Source: Plantago ovata (lineage: Eukaryota; Streptophyta; Magnoliopsida; Lamiales; Plantaginaceae). From it: a stretch of DNA of 64,000 nucleotides. The notes beneath the pieces are model-generated. The model did no database searches and was not told the DNA's origin. It saw only the letters and a program-made list of their open reading frames with translations. The translations under genes were made by a program, and so were the position numbers. Each line of letters begins with the position of its first letter. Within the stretch, counting starts at the first letter, position 1. The stretch is from contig CM051455.1 in the NCBI GenBank assembly GCA_028274465.1, positions 53,586,738-53,650,737 on the forward strand, read 5' to 3'. Shown here one piece after another: positions 10,563 to 23,290 of this stretch.

Positions 10563-11868
10563 TGATGAACGCGGATGTCGTGCTCCGAATTCAATCAAAT
10601 AATATTTGTAATTAAGCCAAAGGCAATCCACAACTACAACGAAAACCGTAGTGTAGCAGTAGAATGACTCGAGTGTCGTTCTCTCAGGACTATAACTAGC
10701 TTTATCAAATCTAATTTAGAATATAAAAACAGCAGACAGATAGCAAGGGGGTTTTCTAACAGATAATGGAGATTGGTGATAGTATGATCCTTCAAAGCAT
10801 AACGGGTCGATAATCATGAATAAATTCCTCGGTCTTGCATAGAGATCTTTGAATTAGTCTAGTGTCCTGTTGCAATTATTAAGCACTACGAAGATAATTG
10901 GTCTGACAAGTCAATTACTATTGTCCTAATGTGTTCCGTAATTATTCAACACTACGAAGATAAACTCGCGTACAGGTCGACAAGTGTCCAATTGTGCATA
11001 ATAATTAATACAACATACGAGAATTTAGGTTGTGCCTGATCAACGAAATAAAGCAATGACACGGAGTATAATGCGCGATATAGCCATTAGCATGATTATC
11101 TTTCCTTCGCTAAGAATTCATATACTACCACCAACGATAAGTTTAGCTACTCATAATAGGCATGCAATCAACAGAAAACATAGAAGAAAACATATTGAAA
11201 GATATATAAAATAAGTAGATTAAACTGTAAGATACAAGTTACCCAAGGTTGTCAATCTCCGAAGAATTGCGATCCTACAAGCTCCAATCCGCTATGAAAA
11301 GTGTCCCCTATGCTACGAACTCCCAGGACAGGCCCCGGGAAGTTCCTACCTAAAACTACAGAGAGAGGTGAGAAAGTAGGTCTGGAAAAGTACGATTTTC
11401 GGAGAAAACTGAGCAACTATATATAGGCTTCGAATTATTGTGGGGCGGTTCGCCCCACACATGCGGCGGTTCGCCCGGTGTGGGGCGGTTCGCCCCACCT
11501 CTGCGGCGGTTCGCCCGGAGAGAAATTCGCGGAATCCGCGTTTTCGACGCGTTTTGGATTTATTCCCCTTTTCGGACTCGGTTTCTGTCTTCTAGTAGCC
11601 TTCTAACCTCCAGATTCGGCCCCTAGACTCCAAATCCTATCCGGAAACCTTCAGATACTCCAAATAGGCTTCTGGAACACCAATTCCTTGTCAACTTCAA
11701 TATATTTGCCCGGAAATCCTCGAATTTCAACCAAACCTGTAAAATAAAATCTAAAGGGAAACGTGACACTATTCTAATAAAATGCATTAAAATATAGCTA
11801 AATTAACATAGAGGATAGCTAAAATAGGTGAAAAAGACTCGAATAAAGTGTAAAATACACATTCATCA
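10563..11868 (-). repeat. Athila-type 5' LTR
   Basis: 1306 bp, starts TGATGAACG and ends CATTCATCA, nearly identical to 3513-4825. It carries the same GC hairpin array (11440-11519) and TATA-like box (11417-11426). Confidence 0.9.
11440..11519. repeat. GC hairpin array in the 5' LTR U3
   Basis: Same four-copy GGCGGTTCGCCC array as in the 3' LTR, upstream of the TATA-like box on the coding strand, so present in the copy that would drive transcription. Confidence 0.85.
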
Positions 11869-11873
11869 CATGT

Positions 11874-11911
11874 CCTTAATAAAGACTGTCTCTAGGACAT
11901 ATACACTATCA
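11874..11911 (-). repeat. Copia LTR copy B, terminal piece after the Athila insertion
   Basis: Continues the LTR broken at 3512 (CCTTAATAAAGACTGTC...ACTATCA), matching copy A at 1170-1211, then abuts the polypurine tract at 11912-11922. Confidence 0.8.
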
Positions 11912-11925
11912 ATCTCCCACTTGGA

Positions 11926-12529
11926 CTAGAGCCAGTCACCTTTATGCTTAATACCCAGATTAGCATAATGTCTTAAGTTGACATCCACTGATAAGACTTT
12001 GGTGAAAGGATCTGCCACGTTGTCCGTGGTAGAGACACGTTCTATACTAACTTCTCCTCTATCAATAATCTCACGTATAACGTGATACTTTCTAAGTACA
12101 TGTTTGTTCTTGTTTGTAGATCTAGGCTCCTTGGAATGAGCGACGGCGCCCGTATTGTCACAATAAATCGTTATTGGACTAGGAGCAGGAACAACCCTCA
12201 ATTCCTTCAAGAACTCTGAAATCCAGACAGCTTCTTTCGATGCTTCTGAAGCAGCAATGTACTCGGCTTCTGTGGATGAGTCAGCAATCGTGGCTTGCTT
12301 AGAACTCTTCCAACAGATAGCTCCTCCGTTCAATTTGAATACGTATCCTGTCTGTGACTTAAAGTCATCAGGATCTGATTCAAATCCAGCGTCGACATAA
12401 CCAGACATCTTTAATTCTGGTTCTCCACCAAACGCCAAGAACATTTCTTTAGTCCGTCGAAGGTACTTAAGAATGTTCTTTACAGCAGTCCAGTGAGGTA
12501 CTCCTGGATTCTGTTGGTGTCGACAAGTG
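11926..12529 (-). pseudogene. Copia polyprotein, RNase H end (truncated by the gap)
   Basis: Minus-strand frame with the Ty1/Copia RNase H signature: GYVDAGFESDPDD, KSQTGYVFKLNGGAICWKS, ADSSTEAEYIAASEA, then YCDNTGAVAHSKEPRS and KHVLRKYHVIREI, ending VADPFTKVLS. It degrades the RNA strand of the RNA-DNA hybrid in the element's reverse transcription. The stop is 14 bases before the LTR, as usual. The upstream reverse transcriptase, integrase and gag are lost in the 100-N gap that begins inside the frame, so completeness cannot be judged. Confidence 0.85.
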
Positions 12530-12629
12530 NNNNNNNNNNNNNNNNNNNNNNNNNNNNNNNNNNNNNNNNNNNNNNNNNNNNNNNNNNNNNNNNNNNNNNN
12601 NNNNNNNNNNNNNNNNNNNNNNNNNNNNN
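12530..12629. other. assembly gap (100 N)
   Basis: Exactly 100 N, the convention for a gap of unknown length. Its left side is Copia pol; its right side starts 2 bases before the methyltransferase ATG, so the promoter and 5' leader of that gene are missing. Confidence 0.98.
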
Positions 12630-12631
12630 CC

Positions 12632-15600
12632 ATGGACGAGAAAATCAAAGTGCCTCGTCCCAATTCTCCTCTTCCCGAAGCGTTTCTCCAATTCCTCGCT
12701 CAAAACGGTTTAGATCCTTCAATTTACCTCGCCTCCGCACACTCCACACCTCGCTACATCAGGTTGAAACCTGGCTGCGAATCCGACATTCCCGAAATCG
12801 AAGCTGAGCTTGCTTGCGAGCTTAACTGGTCGATTGCTGCCTAATTTCTATCATATTCCTCCTGATGTTCGAATTGCGAGCTCAAAGGCCTATCAGCAAG
12901 GAAAGGTGATAGAGATAAGATAACTCTGTGAGATTTTGTATCTATGTAAATTCGATTTACTACACAATCCAATTGTTTTGTTCATTAATCCATTTATTAA
13001 TCATCAGTATGATTACTATGCAGATATATGGTATTGATGCGGCTTCAGGAGCTGCTGTTTTAGCTTTGGATATTGCGCCTGGAGATCACGTGCTTGACCT
13101 GTGTGCAGCACCTGGTAATGTTCTGGTAAAAGTTTTTCAGTCAGTGTTTAATATTGCCATGTTTAGGAATAAAGAGATATAAAGTCGTTATAAGTAGTGA
13201 TATGACTATAGCAGTTCACTTGCAATTGATCTGAAGACCTGATGAGGCAATGGAGTGTCATAATCATATCACATTTTTGAACTATGAACTTGGAATGCCT
13301 CATTTGGTGTCTTCGGAAAGCCAGGGTAATAGATACTTTGAAAGTTTGAAGGCACCAATCATGTATGAAATCGAATACTATAGAGGAAAATTGCAGGATC
13401 TCTTAACAATTGCATTTCAACTTGCACTGGTAATGCAGTTCATTCTTGGATGAGTAAAACTCAAGATTACAAATCTTCATTGCACACCTCTCGAAATTTT
13501 AAAAATGAATAAAATGATGCTGTTTTTTCTGCCTTTATTAGCTACTGTAGTGTGAGGTGGCCAAGCTAGCAAGTAGAATGATAAGTATATGTATATTTTG
13601 TACAATGTGGCAATGCACTTAATTCTGATCTGTGAAATATTCTTTCCTCAGTGAGTTTCGTTGAGATATTTTGTGAGTTCGGTTTTCAGGATCATCTTTA
13701 TTGCAGGTGCCAAACTTTGTATGATACTGGACCTTCTTGGATGCTCGGGTTCTGTGACTGGTGTTGATGTTGCTAGACATCGCTTGGCAGCTGCTAGAAC
13801 TCTTTTGCAGAAATACACACTTGGTGACCGATGCCGACTTTTTGTGGCTGATGGGACAAAATTTTCCATTATTCCATTAAGGCTCCAGTCAGGGTCTAAA
13901 TCATGTAGTATATCTCTAAACATGTTTCTTGTCTTTATTCTTTATTTTTTAAAGATAGGGTCTAGTATAGTAATACTCTCTTAAGAAACACATTCTTTAG
14001 CAGGTCCTGAAGGGGTGGAGGGAGATTCTCCGATATACAAGGAATGGACGTCTCGGAGACCATGGAAAGAACGGAAGAAAATAGCTAAATCTGGAGAAAA
14101 TATTGGGTGTAAGACATATTCGCAAATTCAAGAACCAGAACTTTTATTTTATGGGTGTCGCTCTGGGGTGGTTGGTTTGAGTAAATGTGACGTTTACCGA
14201 AGCGCGAATGACCAAGAGATTTCTCAATTTGGCTATGACAAGGTATATTGTGATTTCTGACTCATAGCTCCTTGTTTTTTCTTTACTTTCTTTTCATAGT
14301 TACCATTTCTACGATTACAATAATTTTTTTCTAGAAGTCTGCCAAATTTTTAAGTTCAGCTCAGGTTCTTGTGGATGCAGAATGTACACATGATGGTTCT
14401 ATTAAACACATTCAGAAGTTTGAACAATGGGGCTGGACAACACTTTCACGTCGTGTGCTGGATGCTGAGAGAACAGATGATTTGACTGTGCTTCAGGTAA
14501 CATTACTGGGTTCTGTATTTGTATCAAACCCGTTATATTGTCTCCCCCCTCGTCGAAATTAAACGTGTCTCAGTGATTAAGGATAAGCATGATAATTATA
14601 GTATTAAAGTGTAGTACTTAGTTCTCAAATCCCAAGTGTTAGACTAAGACCTTAACAAGCATTCAGAACTTTTCTCTAACTTGCATAACAATTCTTCGAT
14701 ATTCTTTTCCCTTTTAGTGGTCTGCTAAATGGCAATGCTATTGAACTATTCTGGTTTGAAGTAAAAAAACTTCTCAGTCAATTGAGGCTCTACAATAAAG
14801 CTGGAGGAGGTAGTTACAATCTCTATATAAATTTTGTAGATTGTGATGAGCCTCTATGATGCCGCCCTTTCCCCCACAAGTGTACATTCAATCGCAGTCG
14901 ACCAATACATGGAAAGCACATACAAGAAATAACCTTGGCATATGGTAGAATCTAGGTAGACCAACTAGTTCGTACCCTAAAAGAGGAGAGAATCCTTTTA
15001 GCAAATGTAGAGTAGAAAAAGGCATGTAAAGGCAATAGAAAGAGAGGAGTCAGAGGGAAAGGAATAAAAACTGAGTGGAAAAGCAATGTGAACAAGAGAG
15101 AATAGAATAGAAAGGAGGGAAAGAATGAGTAGTATCAGGTATTATTAAATAATTGATAAAGTTGTAAGTGGGGTATGATCTGAATAAGGAATAGATAATG
15201 GGTGGTAAAGTTGTAACTTGTAACCAACCTCCAGTATCAGGAAATCCCAATGGCACACTTCAACACAACTTGTCAGCAACGGTGGATCTTGCTGGTATTA
15301 ATAGATATAAGCAAACAAAATCATGAAGGCTGAAGTAGTATCGTCGTAAAGGTGAGGTACCATAGTCGCAGCTCTCACTTTCTCGTGATAGATCCAGCGA
15401 GGTGTTTATGTAAGAAATGGCAATATTGGCAGTCAACATTTGATTTCTGGAGTACTGATAGGATATCATATCATCCAATAGAGTCAATGCATAATAAATC
15501 ATTTATATGTTCACCATTCACACTACCCAGGATATCTCAGAGAATTACAACAAAGTTATGTCACTTGGTGGGATAAAAATCATATTTTGCTTAGTTACAA

Positions 15601-18156
15601 CAAAAGTAACCGGAAATACCACAAGAATTTGACATAAAGGGGTCTAAAGTTAGAAGCACCAACATTTTTGTTCGGGTATGTCTAGGTAAATATCACTTTT
15701 GTATAAATTTAATGACTGCTAGTGATGCATATGATGAGACAAGCATCTTCCACTCCAAAACCACCTACTTGCTTCTAAGCCTACCCGAACTCAAAAGACC
15801 TCTCACATACGTCTAGGTTAGTTGAGTATATCAATACGGGTTATATGAATCTTTAGTACTGCTTATGACCTAGATTAGATAGATGGGTGATTATAGTCTG
15901 AACCCGTGTAAGGAATAAAAACCATGGAACCATTTCCCTTTTATTTTTTATTTATTATACAACTAAGTGAATCCCACTAATGGAAATGTGAAATAATCAT
16001 AATTCTTAAACCAATAACTTGCTCATATAGTGATTCTTTATTGTCAACCATCTAGAAGTACAATAAAGTTTTTTCTCCATCTCGCATAAAGCATTAGTCA
16101 CATTATGACATGTCATACTAGCTGGCTTTTATAATATGAGATGTTATAGCAAATATCTAGACTATAGATATCCAAAATATAAGATGTTTTAGCTTCCTTA
16201 ACTACATGTTTCTATTCTTACCCCTACATGTTCCCTAAGGTTGACATATTCTTTACTTTTGAATTACAATCATGTAATTAATAGGGGTATTTGTGGAAAA
16301 CTAAACCACCTTAATAAGTGTACAGTCACCTACCGGAGATAGTAGTTGTTAACTTCTTTGTGCACCTCGCTTTCTCATTGCTTTGTGTGTAATTCCTCAT
16401 AGTTGTATGTTATTTTTGCAGTTAAAGCTCCTAACCAATGGGTTCAGATTGCTCAAAGCTGGAGGATATCTTATCTACAGCACCTGCAGGTTCTCTCTTG
16501 TATTCCCTCCCTAAAAGTTTGAAGTGGCCTTATTATTCTTTACTGAATTCCCCGTAGCACTCATTTTTACATACTCTTCTTGTGAACAGTTTAACTCTTA
16601 CCCAGAACGAAGATGTAGTGGAGCAGTTCCTTTCTCAACATGCATCTGCTGGTAGGTTTTGCAGATAGATCTAGAGCTTATGCCTTTCTTTTTCTTCTAT
16701 TATGTTTTATGCCTTTATTTTTCTTCTACTATGTTTTTATTTCTTAGTTTCCTTTTTAAAATTGACTACTAGTGTAATTATCTACAATGATCCCTAGAGA
16801 TCTTACATCTCTGAACTAGAAACCTAAAGCGTATATATGAGGAGGGAGGACAGGTGGGTTGGGTGAAAGGATTGAGGTCAGTGAGGAGAATGATGTGGAT
16901 CATTGTGATGCAGCGTACGTGGACAAGCAAGGAAGAACGATAATCAAATCTTCATTGATTCCGCAGAATACTAAAGAATTGAAGAATTTTATCAAAGTTC
17001 GTTGATTCTACTATAAATTGCCGAAAATTGACAGATTTGTGAGGAAACCTCGTTTTTTTATTAATCAATCAAAACATAACTGCCTGAAAATACTAGAACC
17101 TAACTTGCTGGAAAAGAAAAAGAAAGCAAATACGACACAAAGTCTAATACTAAAACCTAACTTGCTAGAAAAGGAAAAGCAACACAAAATAGTAAAAAAC
17201 TTGTATGTCTTCGAATTTTATTGCTTCTGACTTCTAATCATACCACATCACATTGGTCTTATTCAGTCTGCAAGGGTAAAGCATTAAACCTCGGGCCATG
17301 TCTTGATAGTTAGTAGTATTCTACTATATAAGTTAAAATAACTGAGAGTTAAGGATACTCCCAGAAGCTAGAAGGAAGGGAGATTGTCTGGTCTAACTTT
17401 GCTTCTGAATCTCAGTATATCTGCCTATAATAGAGCAGTAAGTTTGACATTAAGTCAGATTTGCAGTTGACTGTTGAGGAAAGTTGAAGCTGGGAGTTTA
17501 GCATTCTCGTGCACCCAGAAGTATCATAGGGACGTTTATAGTCCGGGTCAGAAATTATGTGGTTTTACAAGTATACTCTCACCGCAGTTGACCGATTTAC
17601 ATGTTAGAGCAGTTAAACCATGACACTTTTAATAGCTTACCTGTAAAAGATAGTTAGGAGTTACATGTAAGGGTGGCCTAGTTGGTTGAAGATTGGGATA
17701 ACTGCCCCTTGGTCTCATTTTCGATCCTAACAGGGAGTGAATTTGTTTTTATGCCTTCGTTATCACTGGTTCTCCAGCTTGGCCTACGTCGTTTGCAGGC
17801 CTAAGGGTAGCGGGTGTGGATTTGCCTGGGAGAAGGGTCCTATTTTTTCTTTGAAAACTTGGCATCGGTATAGCCTATGTTTTCTGCTGTATCAATCACC
17901 TTCCATGCTATGATCCAACATCGAACTGTGACAATGTTGATGATTTTCTTTTCCTCCCAAGTACCATTCAATATATTTTCTGTGTTACTATTTTGCAGAG
18001 TTGCTGGAGATAGATGTTGCCAAGGACTGGCCTTGCAGACCTGCAAGATTGCCAAAGGCTTTACGCTTTGATCCATTGACATCATCTACAAGCGGACTCT
18101 TCATTGCTAAGTTCACAAAGCGGGAAATATCGAAACCAGAAACAGCAGCAGCATAG
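12632..18156 (+). CDS. NSUN/RsmB-family RNA (cytosine-5) methyltransferase, 8 exons, frame break in exon 1
   Basis: Transfers methyl from S-adenosylmethionine to C5 of cytosine in rRNA or tRNA; which RNA cannot be told. Exons read by splice sites and frame: 12632-12905, 13024-13114, 13707-13904, 14004-14242, 14365-14496, 16422-16489, 16590-16651, 17999-18156. Motifs in order: RYIRLKPG, the SAM loop DLCAAPG joined across intron 2 to AKLCMILDLLG, GVDVARHRL, VADGTKF, the motif IV cysteine in VDAECTHDGS (DAPCSG in most relatives), GGYLIYSTCSLT with the second cysteine, and a GLFIAKF tail. In exon 1 the frame after ELNW reaches a stop at 12842, while LPNFYHIPPDVRIASSKAY follows in another frame, needing a net one-base shift near 12829-12837. 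Introns 5 and 7 exceed 1.3 kb. Either a real lesion or a base-calling error near the gap. Confidence 0.85.
14497..16421 (+). other. large intron 5 of the methyltransferase gene
   Basis: GT at 14497 and TTTTTGCAG before 16422. The 1.9-kb content is AT-rich with short chance frames and no recognised element. Confidence 0.7.
16652..17998 (+). other. intron 7 of the methyltransferase gene
   Basis: GTAGG donor at 16652 and TTTTGCAG before 17999. An approximate internal repeat, AACCTAACTTGCTGGAAAAG at 17097 and 17155, is the only structure noticed. Confidence 0.6.
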
Positions 18157-19244
18157 GACCGAAGAGGCCTATCGGTAGAGGTCTTCAATGTTTCATCAAC
18201 CCTGTAATACTTGAGAGTCAGTCAACTATGGCTGGTACATGCAAGACTTGAAGGTGGAAGTAGATACAGAAATCGTTGCAGGCCAAGGGACTCAGGTTTT
18301 GCATTTCATGAACACCGATGTTACTTGAGAACCCAACCCGAGTTTGTAATCATATACTCTATATTGGCAACTTATGATCTGAAGGGATCCCTGTACTATC
18401 AAAGACAGTTGCTTAGAAATTAGCTCTCATCTGAGGCAGCAACAATCCTACCAAAACTGCTCCAGGCTTTGTTTATACTTCATTATGTCTGAATTTCATT
18501 ATAGAAACAAAGAAGATTTTCACATCAAACACGTTTGGCTAAATGTACTAAAGTTGGAACAGTGTTGTGGGACTCTAAAATTTCCCTTGGCTTGTGTAAT
18601 ATTTCTCCATTGGGAAGTGAATATGGACCAGATCATCTATGGGATAGCACCTATAAACAACTCCCTATCGTACAATGACAGCATGGTTTATGCATTCCAA
18701 TTATACTAGAGAAATGAGAAGTGAATTTACACCAGATCATCCTCCATGAGAATAAAATCCATAAACAACTCACCATCGTACAATTGACAATTACAGTGCC
18801 GTACATTCCAATTGCGCTTCAACATCTGAATGAGTAACAATACCGAACAACCTGATCAACTCCGAGAATGAAAAGTGTTGCCATAATTATAGCCGAAGTG
18901 GCATAAATTTATAGACCCTAGTCTGTAAATGGGGCTAAAAATAGGGATACATTATACCGTAATGGAAATTGAATTCTGCTATCAATAGGAACCAGAGGTG
19001 AAAAACAATTATTAGCCTAGGCATAACTGCATGTTTCAAGATTCAATATGTAGGGTGAGGTCAATCGAATCATGTATACCACACCTCCCATTATGTACAA
19101 GACCTGAGTCTAATCTCAAAGACTAATCCTTGCTAACCATCAAATTCATTTTCGTAAGTTTGAGACGTGCATTCCATGTAAACAACTCCAAGTGAAGTCT
19201 CCAATGCATATGAAGTGTAACCAAGTAGCATCAAAATTCTCATC
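18157..19244. other. convergent intergenic space
   Basis: 3' untranslated regions of the two tail-to-tail genes and spacer. No further gene seen. A near-direct repeat (ATGGACCAGATCATC.. / TTACACCAGATCATCC..) lies around 18623 and 18728. Confidence 0.5.
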
Positions 19245-21810
19245 TCAAGGTTTGATGACTTTGCCCTTGTACTGTCCCCTTCTGATCACGAAATCATCTG
19301 GTGGCTGGAATTCTTCTAACCAAGTAATTTCAGATACTGTTACTCCATCCACCTCCATGGTACCTTGAATAAGGACAGTGGACAGGAAGATATAAATAAC
19401 TTTTTCACTTCAATCAAATAGGGCTCCTATCCCCCATGGGTTGACAAAATATCAGATAAACCTTATGGAGGCGTTTGATATTTTCTCAAATTTATTTCGG
19501 GATGTTATGACAGACTTTATGAGGTATTTCTTTTGATGAGAAAAAAGAAAAGAGTAAGCAGAAATTTTATAGCAGTTGTTTTACCAGGTAAATCTGCTGC
19601 AGGGGACCTTCTAAAGTAAGTACAATGTCGGCCATCATCCGAAGAATAAGGTGGGGAAAGGATGTCGAAGATAGCACAAGGACTTATAGCCCTGAAACAA
19701 TGGATGTTACCTCCACTCGTTGGATAAAGTACAGTGGTATCACATGGAGCAACCATTTCACAATTTTTAACAAGCTTTGCAGGCCTTGCACCTGAAAGCA
19801 AACAGAATAGAGTTATGCATTTGCAATTCTGAAGCAGAAGCATACAGCTAGAATAATTGGTACAAATGCACCATATCCGTTCAAATAGGATATACATAGG
19901 ATTTATTTATGGAGCTTGGGCAGAACACACATGGAGAAGGATGTAGTTGAGGAGAAAGTGAGAAGGATGGGAGGTAGAAGTTGAAGGGGATTAGTAGCTA
20001 CATAAGAAATGGCAAGAAGTATTTGATAAGTACTACACAGTATTGCACAACAGACACCATCTATTTGTTAGGTAAAACAAATATGATCAAGGAGATAATA
20101 GACCATGGAGTAATTCATCACTCAATAATGAAATTCTAACATTAATGTAAAAAAGACGAAGAAAAAAAAACAAAGAGCAAACCTATATATATAGGTCAGA
20201 GTATCTGTCCAAACTAGGAATATAATTAGAGAAACTTTGTATAACCTAAATATCTTATAAAGTAGCAATTCGACATGTGTTCAAACAGGAATGTAGATAA
20301 ACTAAACTAGTAATACTACTCTATTCTTATTATGAATTGTTCTGGACTTTCATCAGTCACATTCGTGTTACACATCTTCTGACAATTAAATGGTGTATGA
20401 TGTGTAGGAGAGAAAAGCAAAGAGGAAATAAGGGGTATAGGATGAAGAAAGGATTGGCGGAACTCAGCCAAAGACTCTTAATGTTTAGTTGGTTACTATT
20501 TGCTTTTTACACCGAACAAGCACTTCGTTATATAATCATTTACTGAATTGGAAAATTTAACAAATATAGGAAACAGTAAACACCAGGATTTAGTAAAATA
20601 GATATGCCGAAAAACACTCTACCTTCAGCTTGGTCAGAAGGCCCGATGTCAATCCAATCATAGGATTTTACATGCATCGAACCATACAGCAGCTTACTCA
20701 AGACAGTCATCCCAGGATGATTATGAAGGGGAATGACCGAGGAAGGCGGCATGCAAAATATTCCCATCTGCCCAAAGAGAAGATATCATATAACTCAGTT
20801 ATTCGGGTACAAGGTTTCAATTTCAAAAGATCTATACAGACCCATGAGCCAGAGCCATGGCTCAGATCATGATTTTACTGAAGCCAAATCAACGAAATTA
20901 TATGTAGTAATGATAGAACAAATACTACCGGTAACCGTAAGGAAGATACTTACAGAGAAGCTATCACTTTCATGTAGATGGAGGTATTTGATCGTTGGCT
21001 GTAATCTACTACCATTTTGTTCACTCATCGAACCTTTCCAACTCCGAACTAATTGTGCTTCTTGCTCAAGTCCAACATCAGAAGGCTTGATTTTCTCTGA
21101 TGCCAAGGAAACAGTGTGATAAAGATCAGTAACACGGCACCTAGAGGACTGACTGCAAAATCTAACATCAGAATATGGTGGTATAACAAATTAACTTATC
21201 CATGAAGCCATGTTAGTAGGCTTTACAATTGCCCTCTGATTCTAAAGAAGAATAGAGATACATCATGCACTTTAATTTGACATGGATTCACACGGGGATG
21301 ACATACAGTTAAAAGATGGATTCTTCTATGGAATCCCTTAACAGCGGGATGTAACTTGAAATTATAAAGTGAAATTGCATGTTTCCTCTTCTCCACCCAG
21401 CCAAATGATACAACATAAAAGATTGATTAGCTAAGCATGCCAAAAACTAAAAGAAGTACAATATTGAGGATATAAATAATGATGTTAATAAAAGCCTAGG
21501 ACCTATCATTAATTCATTACACACACATGCACACAAACACACAAATCTAGATGTATATTTGAGAATCTATAACAAGCATCACACTTCTATAGAGCATCAT
21601 CCTTGCATTGACAGAAATGGAGCAAACATCATTAACATGACAGAATTCACTATTTCAGACCTTACCATCTACTTTTCCCCACACTACACTTATAATAACA
21701 CGCAACAGAAATACAAAAACGGAATCAATCCAACTCATCTGTCAGACACAGACACAATCAAACCCTTTGAAAATATTCCAAAACTCCCTCCGTCCCTCCC
21801 TCCCTCCCTC

Positions 21811-21897
<87 letters not shown>

Positions 21898-22567
21898 TAT
21901 TATTTAAGATTTTTTGGATGGAAAAGTTAACACCATCCAACCTTTGTGTAATTTGGAAAAATTGTGAAAGGTTTGCGTGTAGTTTAGAATAAAATAAAGT
22001 TTTAAGTGTAATTTGAAAAAGGTATAAAAGGTTTTAGTGCAGAATAAATTTTTTCCTTTAAATAATGTTTAATGTCTACATATATTTCACCATTTACTTC
22101 CAGCATGCCACATTTGGTATTGATCGGTGTGTCTAGACTCTAGACTAGTGTTGTTGGAGACCTGGAGTACAAAAATAAGAGACTTCGAAATCAAGAAATG
22201 AATAACTGGTCTTGCATATTGCAGATTTTAAGGAAAGATCATATTCGGAGAATAAAACACCACAGGTCAGGCATAATGATCACATCAACCAGATAAACTT
22301 ACATAAATGCCTCACTGATACCAGAGTATTTATACACACACAAACCAATCCTTTAATTCAGACATATATCAAGCTAACAAGTATTTAGCCAAACATGTAA
22401 TATTACTGAATTCTACAAAGAAATCAAGAAACACCGCAAGAAATGTGAGGAATATTCATGTACTTACCTAAAAGATTCCGAACCTTTTCAATAGCTTCTT
22501 CGGATGCAGGTCCATTTGGCGTAAGTGATGCTTTACAGGCATTGTAAAGCTTCTGTATGGCCGGCAT
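19245..22567 (-). CDS. plant cysteine oxidase (PCO4/PCO5-like), 237 aa, 5 coding exons
   Basis: Iron-dependent thiol dioxygenase that oxidises the N-terminal cysteine of ERF-VII factors and similar proteins, feeding the Arg/Cys N-degron pathway; oxygen sensor of plants, cytosolic/nuclear. Coding exons (transcription order): 22468-22567, 20954-21096, 20623-20767, 19585-19791, 19245-19363, all GT-AG and in phase. The protein starts [17 protein letters not shown], then [48 protein letters not shown] (two iron-binding histidines), [18 protein letters not shown] (third iron histidine), the conserved PPYSS and GRHCTYFRR, and ends [14 protein letters not shown]. Length and lack of a long N-terminal extension fit the PCO4/5 group. 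Both neighbouring splice frames are clean, so this gene looks intact. Paralogue assignment is inference. Confidence 0.95.
21097..22467 (-). other. intron 1 of the cysteine oxidase gene
   Basis: Donor GTAAGTAC at 22467 and acceptor GCATCAG before 21096, chosen because the joined protein reads [12 protein letters not shown] as in the family. It contains the TTA/ATT microsatellite. Confidence 0.8.
21811..21905. repeat. (TTA)n microsatellite
   Basis: About 30 units of ATT/TTA with two ATC variants near the right end, preceded by a CCCTCCCTCC run; inside the oxidase intron 1. Asn/Tyr-rich frames here are artefacts. Confidence 0.98.
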
Positions 22568-23290
22568 TGTATGGAAAAACACTTAACCGACTAAACTCCG
22601 AACAAAATTAACCACAAAAACTACAAGGCACAAGTTATCTAAGGGTCCTCTGTCCGCCGAAGACCCTTGCGTAGAATCGCGTCAAAACCTGGTGCAGATT
22701 TCAATAATCACAATCCAAAAACAACTGAGATTCAAATCTGAATATCCACAACCACAACGACACTTCATTTCTCTCATTTTCCATCATCCACAAACACCTA
22801 TTACAGAGGATAACCCATGAGTACTAAATCAAACAGTAGGCTCTGAATGCACACAAAATATAATTAACCTAATTAACACAATTGCGTGCCGTAACTCTAT
22901 CAATTGAACAGAAAATCGAAATTCTATCGGAAAATTAAGCACAGAGTCGACACGAACAGACTAAACCAATTGAATCGAAATAGTAAAATGAAGAAATAAA
23001 TAAAAAAAAAGAAAATTAGGCGCATGTACTACTGATATAGAAGGGCAAATGAAGCAGTGATTTACCGTTTCAAAGGTGCAAAACCATGGGGCGATTGGGA
23101 AGTGGAGAAGCGATTGAAGCGAGCAGTAGTAGTGTAGTACGGCGTCGTTTAGGGGAAATGATTGATTGATTGATTATAAGAAGAAGAAATTGGAGTGAAT
23201 TTTGGGAGCTCCGGCGAAGGACGGAGGTGGGTCTTGATTACATCATAATCAGAGAGAGAGAGAAGCGAGTGTGTATCTGATTCTGTTTGA
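22568..23290 (-). promoter_or_regulatory. 5' leader and presumed promoter of the oxidase gene
   Basis: A GTAAATCAC donor-like site at about 23066 would allow a leader intron, with a purine-rich GAGAGAGAGAG tract (23253-23263) near the likely start. No classical TATA box was fixed; boundaries are guesses. Confidence 0.3.

Larger units (their letters stand above)
3513..11868 (-). mobile_element. Athila-type LTR retrotransposon, non-autonomous, nested in a Copia LTR
   Basis: Two LTRs of about 1.3 kb (3513-4825, 10563-11868) bound a 5.7-kb interior. Host flanks are CATGC (3508-3512) and CATGT (11869-11873), a 5-bp target duplication with one change. The minus-strand order is 5' LTR, tRNA-Asp primer site, gag-protease frame, the GGGAGGCAACCC-type motif known from Athila elements, a captured-looking fragment, hairpins, polypurine tract and 3' LTR. 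No reverse transcriptase, RNase H or integrase is present, so movement would need enzymes from a relative. The LTRs are very similar, differing by a few substitutions and small indels, so insertion looks fairly recent and younger than the Copia it sits in. Confidence 0.88.

Noticed and set aside
13250..13453. 67-codon frame between methyltransferase exons
   Set aside because: It lies inside intron 2, joins no exon, and resembles nothing.
21559..21940. Tyr-rich and Asn-rich frames
   Set aside because: Created by the (TTA)n microsatellite in the oxidase intron.
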